From NCBI RefSeq assembly GCF_019599465.1, contig NZ_RKLR01000001.1, positions 248,001 through 312,000 on the forward strand: a DNA stretch of 64,000 bases, given 5' to 3'. The translations under genes were made by a program, and so were the position numbers. The DNA is from Haloarcula rubra (GTDB lineage Archaea > Halobacteriota > Halobacteria > Halobacteriales > Haloarculaceae). The stretch's first letter is position 1; the number at the start of each line of letters is the position of its first letter. The notes beneath the pieces are model-generated. The model worked only from the letters and a program-made list of their open reading frames with translations, did not search any database and was not told where the DNA came from. Positions 59,985-64,000 of the stretch are shown here, in pieces.

Positions 59985-61724
59985 CTACGCCTCCCCGTGA
60001 ATCGACTCGCCGCGGAACAGACGGTGGGCGATGGTGAACGTCTGTTCTCGTTCGCGTCGCGTCGGGAAGTGAGCCGCGAGATACCGGGCGGTGGCGACGA
60101 GCGGGAGCCGTCGCTCCGCGTCCGTCTCGGCGAACGCGGTCTGCCGGAACGCGGCCTCGACGTTCTGGAGTTCGTGGAAGCCGGCGTCCTCGCGGAGCAG
60201 TCCCTCGCCGAGCGTCTGTTTCAGGGCGTCGACGTCGCCACCCGCGTCGAAGTGTTCGGCGACCAGTTCGCCCGCGTCGTTCACGCGCCCCTGTTCGTCG
60301 AACGTCGCCAGCAACGCCTCGCGAATCGTCTCGGGGTCGCGGGCCGACTCGCCGGGGTCCGGTATCGGCGCGGCGGGCGTGTTCAGGAACCGGTCCAGAT
60401 AGACGGCCATCGCGCCGTCGAAGCAGGGCTTGTAGGCCTCGACGGCGTCGGTGCGAGCGGCCAGCGCGTGGGCGGCGTTGGCGTAGCTGAAGGTGTGGTG
60501 GACCGTGTTCCAGTCGCTGAACTCGTTGCTGGTGGCGAACTGCGCGACGCGGCGGGTGGCCGCCAGCGCGACGGCGCGGGTCACCTGTTCGGCCGTCGCG
60601 CCCTCGCGGATGGCGTTCCGAAGCGCGTCGAGGACGGTCTCGGGGTCGTCGGCGAGCAACGTCTCGACGAAGTCGTCGGGTCGGTCCCACTCGCGGCCCT
60701 TGCCCGCGGCTACGAGGTCCGGGAGGGCGTCGTGGGCGTCGAAACACAGGGCCGCCACGTCGACCGGCTGGCGCCACTGGGAGAGTTCCTCGCTCCGGGT
60801 GGCGTCGGTGAACTGGTCGACGAGCGAGGCGAGGACGTCCTCGGCGTTCCCCCACCCGACGTGGTCGAGCGTCTCGACGGCCTTGTTCACGAAGTCGAGC
60901 GTGTGGCTGGCGTTCATGTAGAGGTGGTCCGTCGCCGCGGCCAGCAGAATCTCGACCACCTCGTCGGGTGGGAGGACGGCGGCCGCGGTTCGGAGACAGC
61001 GCTCGGCACCGTCGCTGTCACGGACCTCGCAGGTCTCGCGGAACCACGACTTCAGGCGGGTCTTCGAGAGGGCGTCGTTGCTGAGTTCGTACTGGTCGAA
61101 GCGCGGCGGTTCGCCCGAGCAGTCGTCGGCGACTTCGGTGACGCCGACGTACATCGCCCGCAGTTTCTCGGCGTGGGCCACGTCGTCGTAGAGGTTCGCC
61201 ATCGCACCGAGCGTGGTGAGGCCGCGGCCCCACCCCATCGAGCGGTAGGTCGTCCCGAAGTCGACGGCGGTCTCGAGCGGCGTCGCGAACCCCTCGCCGA
61301 GGTCGTCGAGGTTGACGACGGCCTTGGCCGCGACGAGGTCGATGTTCTCCTGCATCGCGTCGGCCAGTCGGTTCCGCCAGTGGGTCTCGGGCGGCACGTC
61401 CGGTTCGGGGTCGGGGTTGACGTAGACGACGCCGTCGCGTATCTCGACGGGGAACGTCTGGACGTCGTCGGCCCACGGGTCCAGCGTGTCGCCGCGGGCC
61501 AACTCGAAGCGCGCGTGGTGCCAGTGGCAGGTCAACAGGCCGTCGTCGACGGTCCCCTTCGAGAGTGGGAACCCCATGTGGGGGCAGCGGTTGTCGACGG
61601 CGTAGACGGTGTCCTCGTGGTGGAAGAGGGCGATGGAGCGGCCGCCGACCTGCGCCAACTGTGGCGAGGTCTCGGCGAGGTGGTCGAGGGGGAACAGTTC
61701 GCGGTAGGCGTCCTCGGTAGCCAT
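59985..61724 (-). CDS. Rieske 2Fe-2S domain fused to a large helical domain
   Basis: A 579-residue protein. The first 105 residues form a Rieske domain with C47-P-H49 and C66-H-W-H69, which bind the cluster, and PHMGFPLSKG. The remaining 470 residues are all-helical with clustered histidines (H267, H274, H409, H410, H419 in VHHTFSYANAAHALA) that could bind metal. There is no signal peptide or membrane helix, so it is a soluble oxidoreductase-like protein, not a bc1 subunit. The combination occurs, as far as I recall, in actinobacteria and haloarchaea without a known function. It lies between dnaK and dnaJ on the opposite strand. Confidence 0.85.
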   Translation of the reverse strand: MATEDAYRELFPLDHLAETSPQLAQVGGRSIALFHHEDTVYAVDNRCPHMGFPLSKGTVDDGLLTCHWHHARFELARGDTLDPWADDVQTFPVEIRDGVVYVNPDPEPDVPPETHWRNRLADAMQENIDLVAAKAVVNLDDLGEGFATPLETAVDFGTTYRSMGWGRGLTTLGAMANLYDDVAHAEKLRAMYVGVTEVADDCSGEPPRFDQYELSNDALSKTRLKSWFRETCEVRDSDGAERCLRTAAAVLPPDEVVEILLAAATDHLYMNASHTLDFVNKAVETLDHVGWGNAEDVLASLVDQFTDATRSEELSQWRQPVDVAALCFDAHDALPDLVAAGKGREWDRPDDFVETLLADDPETVLDALRNAIREGATAEQVTRAVALAATRRVAQFATSNEFSDWNTVHHTFSYANAAHALAARTDAVEAYKPCFDGAMAVYLDRFLNTPAAPIPDPGESARDPETIREALLATFDEQGRVNDAGELVAEHFDAGGDVDALKQTLGEGLLREDAGFHELQNVEAAFRQTAFAETDAERRLPLVATARYLAAHFPTRREREQTFTIAHRLFRGESIHGEA

Positions 61725-61749
61725 GTGTGAACGGTCGGCACAGACGAGT

Positions 61750-61758
61750 GTAAAGATT
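61750..61758 (-). promoter_or_regulatory. TATA box of the Rieske fusion gene
   Basis: Reads aatctttac on the minus strand, about 30 bp before the ATG at 61724. Confidence 0.45.
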
Positions 61759-61791
61759 CGCTGAAACGATTTCGAGTTGGGTTCTCGACAG

Positions 61792-62313
61792 TTACGTAGA
61801 CTCGTCACCGACCGTGACCGTCCCCAGCGTCGCCGTCCGTTCGTTCGGGGCGCCGACGAGTCGTCCCGTCCAGACGACGGCGACGGTGTCGCCCGAGTCG
61901 AGGTAGAAGCCGACCGACCCGTCGCCGTCGAGGTAGTCGCCGTCGCCGTCGCTGTCGACGCGCGGGTCGTCGACGGTGAAGGCGTCACCCGAGGTGACGG
62001 GGAACTCGCTCCCCTCGTCCGCCCACGTGAGCGCCGTCGTCGCGTTGCGGTCGGCGTCCGTGACGACGACGGCGAGTCTGGTCGTGCTGGTAGTCGTCAG
62101 TCGGTCGCCGCCCTCGTGTGACACCGTGACCGACCCGGCCTCGGCGTCGTAGGTGCCCTGCACGTCGACGGCGGGCGTCGCCGTCTGCAGGTCGGCACCG
62201 GGGCCGACGACGAGCGCCGCCAGCCCCGCGACGGCCAGCGCCGCCAGTAGCCAGACTGCGACGCGTTCGACGGTCACGACTCCGCGCGAGTCCGACCGGG
62301 GAGTCCCCCTCAT
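61792..62313 (-). CDS. Type IV pilin-like secreted protein
   Basis: A 173-residue protein. A short basic lead (MRGTPRSDSRGVVTVERVAV) precedes a hydrophobic helix (about 18-38), similar to archaeal type IV pilins. The rest is a beta-rich extracellular domain rich in Asp and Thr, with an aspartate loop DSDGDGDYLDGDG that looks like a calcium-binding repeat. No pilin peptidase or assembly ATPase is nearby. It is divergent from dnaJ. Confidence 0.65.
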   Translation of the reverse strand: MRGTPRSDSRGVVTVERVAVWLLAALAVAGLAALVVGPGADLQTATPAVDVQGTYDAEAGSVTVSHEGGDRLTTTSTTRLAVVVTDADRNATTALTWADEGSEFPVTSGDAFTVDDPRVDSDGDGDYLDGDGSVGFYLDSGDTVAVVWTGRLVGAPNERTATLGTVTVGDEST

Positions 62314-62445
62314 TGGTGCATCCGTCCAGCGGCACGGAGATAAGCGCCCCGGTCACGCGTCGGTAGCGGCCACGTTCGTCAGGGCACCGACCGGTACCAG
62401 ACCCGTTCCGTTGAAGTGGCTGAATCCAGTATCCACGCACAACGA

Positions 62446-63588
62446 ATGAGTCAGGATTTCTACGAGATACTGGGCGTCTCGCGGGACGCCTCCGAAGACG
62501 AGATACAGGAGGCGTATCGCGAGAAAGCCCGAGAGTTCCACCCGGACGTGAGCGACGACCCGAACGCAGAGGAGAAGTTCAAGAAGGCGAAGAAGGCCAA
62601 AGAGGTGCTCACCGACGAGGAGAAGCGCCAGATGTACGACCAGATGGGGCACGAGCGCTTCGAACAGGCCGAGAAGCGCGGCGGTGCCGGCGGCCGTGGT
62701 GGGATGGGTGGCGACCCGTTCGGCGGTGGCGCCGGTGGGTTCGACATGCAGGACATCTTCGACCAGTTCTTCGGCGGCGGCGGTCGCCGGGGTGGGGGCA
62801 ACCGCCCGCGACAGGGCCAGGACCTCCAGACGCGGCTGGAGATAGACCTCGAAGAGGCCTACACCGGAGCGACCAAGCAGTTGACCGTCACGCGCCCGGA
62901 GACCTGTGACGACTGCGACGGCGAGGGGCACCCACCGGGGGCCGACTCACAGACATGTCCCGAGTGCAACGGGCAGGGCCAGACCACGCGGGTCCAGCAG
63001 ACCCCGATGGGACGGGTCCAGCAGACCGCCACCTGTCGCCGCTGTGAGGGCGAGGGGACGCTGTACGACGAGACCTGTTCGACCTGCGGCGGGAACGGCA
63101 CCGTCCAGAACGAGGCGTCGCTGGAAGTGGAGATTCCGCCGGGCGTCGAAGACGGCCAGAGCCTCCGGATGGAACGCGAGGGCGCGCCGGGCGAACGCGG
63201 CGGCCCCAACGGCGACCTGCTCATCCAGTTGTCGGTCCGGGACCACCCGGACTTCGAGCGCGAGGGCGACGATCTCTCGCACCAGCACCCCATCTCCTTC
63301 CCGCAGGCCGTCTTCGGCGACACGGTCAGCGTGCCGACGCTGGACGGCGACGTCGAGATGGACATCCCCTCCGGTACCCAGAGCGGCGAGGTGTTCCGGT
63401 TGGAGGGCAAAGGGATGCCTCGCCTCCGGCGCCGGGGGAACGGCGACCTCTACGTGCAGGTGCAGGTCGTCACGCCCGACAGCCTCAACGACGAGCAACG
63501 CGAGGCCCTCGAACAGTTCGCCGAGGCCGGCGGCGAGGAGGTCGACGTCGAGGAAGGCTTCTTCGAGAAACTGAAGAACTCGCTGTAA
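62446..63588 (+). CDS. dnaJ: Chaperone DnaJ (Hsp40, type I)
   Basis: A 380-residue protein. The J domain with YREKAREFHPDVS (HPD motif near residue 33) is followed by a glycine/phenylalanine stretch, four CxxCxGxG zinc motifs (CDDCDGEG, CPECNGQG, CRRCEGEG, CSTCGGNG) and the substrate-binding C-terminal domains. It delivers unfolded proteins to DnaK and stimulates its ATPase. Start ATG 62446; no convincing TATA box was seen. It is 2.6 kb from dnaK, separated by two minus-strand genes. Confidence 0.96.
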   Translation: MSQDFYEILGVSRDASEDEIQEAYREKAREFHPDVSDDPNAEEKFKKAKKAKEVLTDEEKRQMYDQMGHERFEQAEKRGGAGGRGGMGGDPFGGGAGGFDMQDIFDQFFGGGGRRGGGNRPRQGQDLQTRLEIDLEEAYTGATKQLTVTRPETCDDCDGEGHPPGADSQTCPECNGQGQTTRVQQTPMGRVQQTATCRRCEGEGTLYDETCSTCGGNGTVQNEASLEVEIPPGVEDGQSLRMEREGAPGERGGPNGDLLIQLSVRDHPDFEREGDDLSHQHPISFPQAVFGDTVSVPTLDGDVEMDIPSGTQSGEVFRLEGKGMPRLRRRGNGDLYVQVQVVTPDSLNDEQREALEQFAEAGGEEVDVEEGFFEKLKNSL

Positions 63589-63661
63589 CCGACGGCTCGA
63601 CGAACCGGGCCGGAGCGCGCGTTCCGTCTGGCTTTTGTCCGGTGACGCCCAACGGTCGGGC

Positions 63662-64000
63662 ATGCAGGTACTCGGTGACCTCGTCGCAGACGGGCGCGGC
63701 CGTGAGGGCCCCCTGTTTACCGCACCGGAGCGAACGGCGCCGTACAGCTATCGGGACTTCTGTACGAACGTCTGGAAGGGTGGGAACCTGATGCGCCACT
63801 ACGGCGTCCGGCACGGGACCCGCGTGGCCGTCGTCGCCGGCCCGAAGGACCCCGTCGACGGCGACGAACCGGGCTATCTCGGCGACGCCCCGGACCCGCT
63901 GCTGGCCGTCCTCGCGGCGACGCTCGACGGCGCTATCGTCGACGTGGACCCCCCGAGCGCCGTGGACGCGACGGCACTCGTCGCCCCGGCGGCGTGGCTG
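63662..64000 (+). CDS. Acetyl-CoA synthetase-like AMP-binding protein, N-terminal part (cut by window edge)
   Basis: Open from ATG 63662 to the window end (113 residues, no stop). LFTAPERTAPYSYRDFCTNV, GGNLMRHYGVRHGTRVAVVA and LLAVLAATLDGAIVDVDPP resemble the N-terminal part of the adenylate-forming family, where the amino-terminal helix and first strands lie. The catalytic motifs lie beyond the window, so a degenerate relative is possible. It follows dnaJ by 73 bp. Confidence 0.7.
   Translation, partial: MQVLGDLVADGRGREGPLFTAPERTAPYSYRDFCTNVWKGGNLMRHYGVRHGTRVAVVAGPKDPVDGDEPGYLGDAPDPLLAVLAATLDGAIVDVDPPSAVDATALVAPAAWL

Noticed and set aside
57901-60855. 984-residue minus-strand open frame over dnaK
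   Set aside because: Runs antisense to dnaK and has low-complexity shadow composition.

Overview
The window is a high-GC archaeal chromosome segment from an extreme halophile (class Halobacteria; a Haloarcula-like member is my best guess, from overall gene content and not from any search). Reasons: almost every predicted protein is strongly acidic; many genes are leaderless, with a TATA-like box about 26-30 bp before an ATG or GTG; and families largely confined to haloarchaea recur (DUF5787, DUF5788, DUF5797, DUF7503 and DUF7563-type proteins, an aerotaxis-type transducer, a haloarchaeal glutamate-cysteine ligase). I see about 70 protein genes, no rRNA, no convincing tRNA, no CRISPR array and no complete insertion sequence. 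DUF and family names come from memory of the families.

Left third (1-22 kb). The window opens inside a family III CoA-transferase, then an oxygen-type chemotaxis transducer, an XPD-like helicase, a small zinc protein, an ArsA/Get3 ATPase, an SDR lacking its catalytic lysine, an endonuclease V/rhomboid pair and a receiver-PAS protein. At 10.3-11.2 kb base composition falls to AT-rich. This patch holds a 44-residue membrane peptide gene and runs into the 3' end of a large CHAT (caspase-like) protease gene. A DUF5788-PolX-Mut7C operon, a secreted protein with a MacB-type ABC exporter, and a predicted Fe-S nuclease (DUF5787) follow.

Middle (22-44 kb). Mostly metabolism: an S10-like paralogue, an M20 amidohydrolase, a geranylgeranyl-reductase-type flavoprotein, a 2Fe-2S ferredoxin, a PAPS-reductase-family protein, a glutamate-cysteine ligase, tandem PH-domain membrane proteins, a Tat-exported penicillin acylase, an acetyl-CoA synthetase, and a methylmalonyl-CoA mutase large subunit near a methylmalonyl-CoA epimerase. 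The last two, with the CoA-transferase at the left edge, fit propionyl-CoA/methylmalonyl-CoA metabolism.

Right third (44-64 kb). A MerB-like organomercurial lyase diverges from an HxlR regulator. Then come diphthamide synthesis (Dph6), DUF373-SppA-PAC2, a split NSUN/PUA RNA methyltransferase, dodecin, and the XPB helicase with its nuclease partner Bax1, separated by a DUF389 membrane protein. The window ends with the grpE-dnaK-dnaJ chaperone set, with a Rieske fusion protein and a pilin-like protein placed between dnaK and dnaJ, and the start of an AMP-binding protein.

Two themes stand out: an unusually dense set of DNA-repair genes (XPD, XPB, Bax1, endonuclease V, PolX, a putative Fe-S nuclease), and several uncharacterised proteins with readable active sites (the CHAT protease, the MerB-like lyase, the Rieske-helical fusion). 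The CHAT locus with its AT-rich surroundings is the best candidate for an undescribed system.
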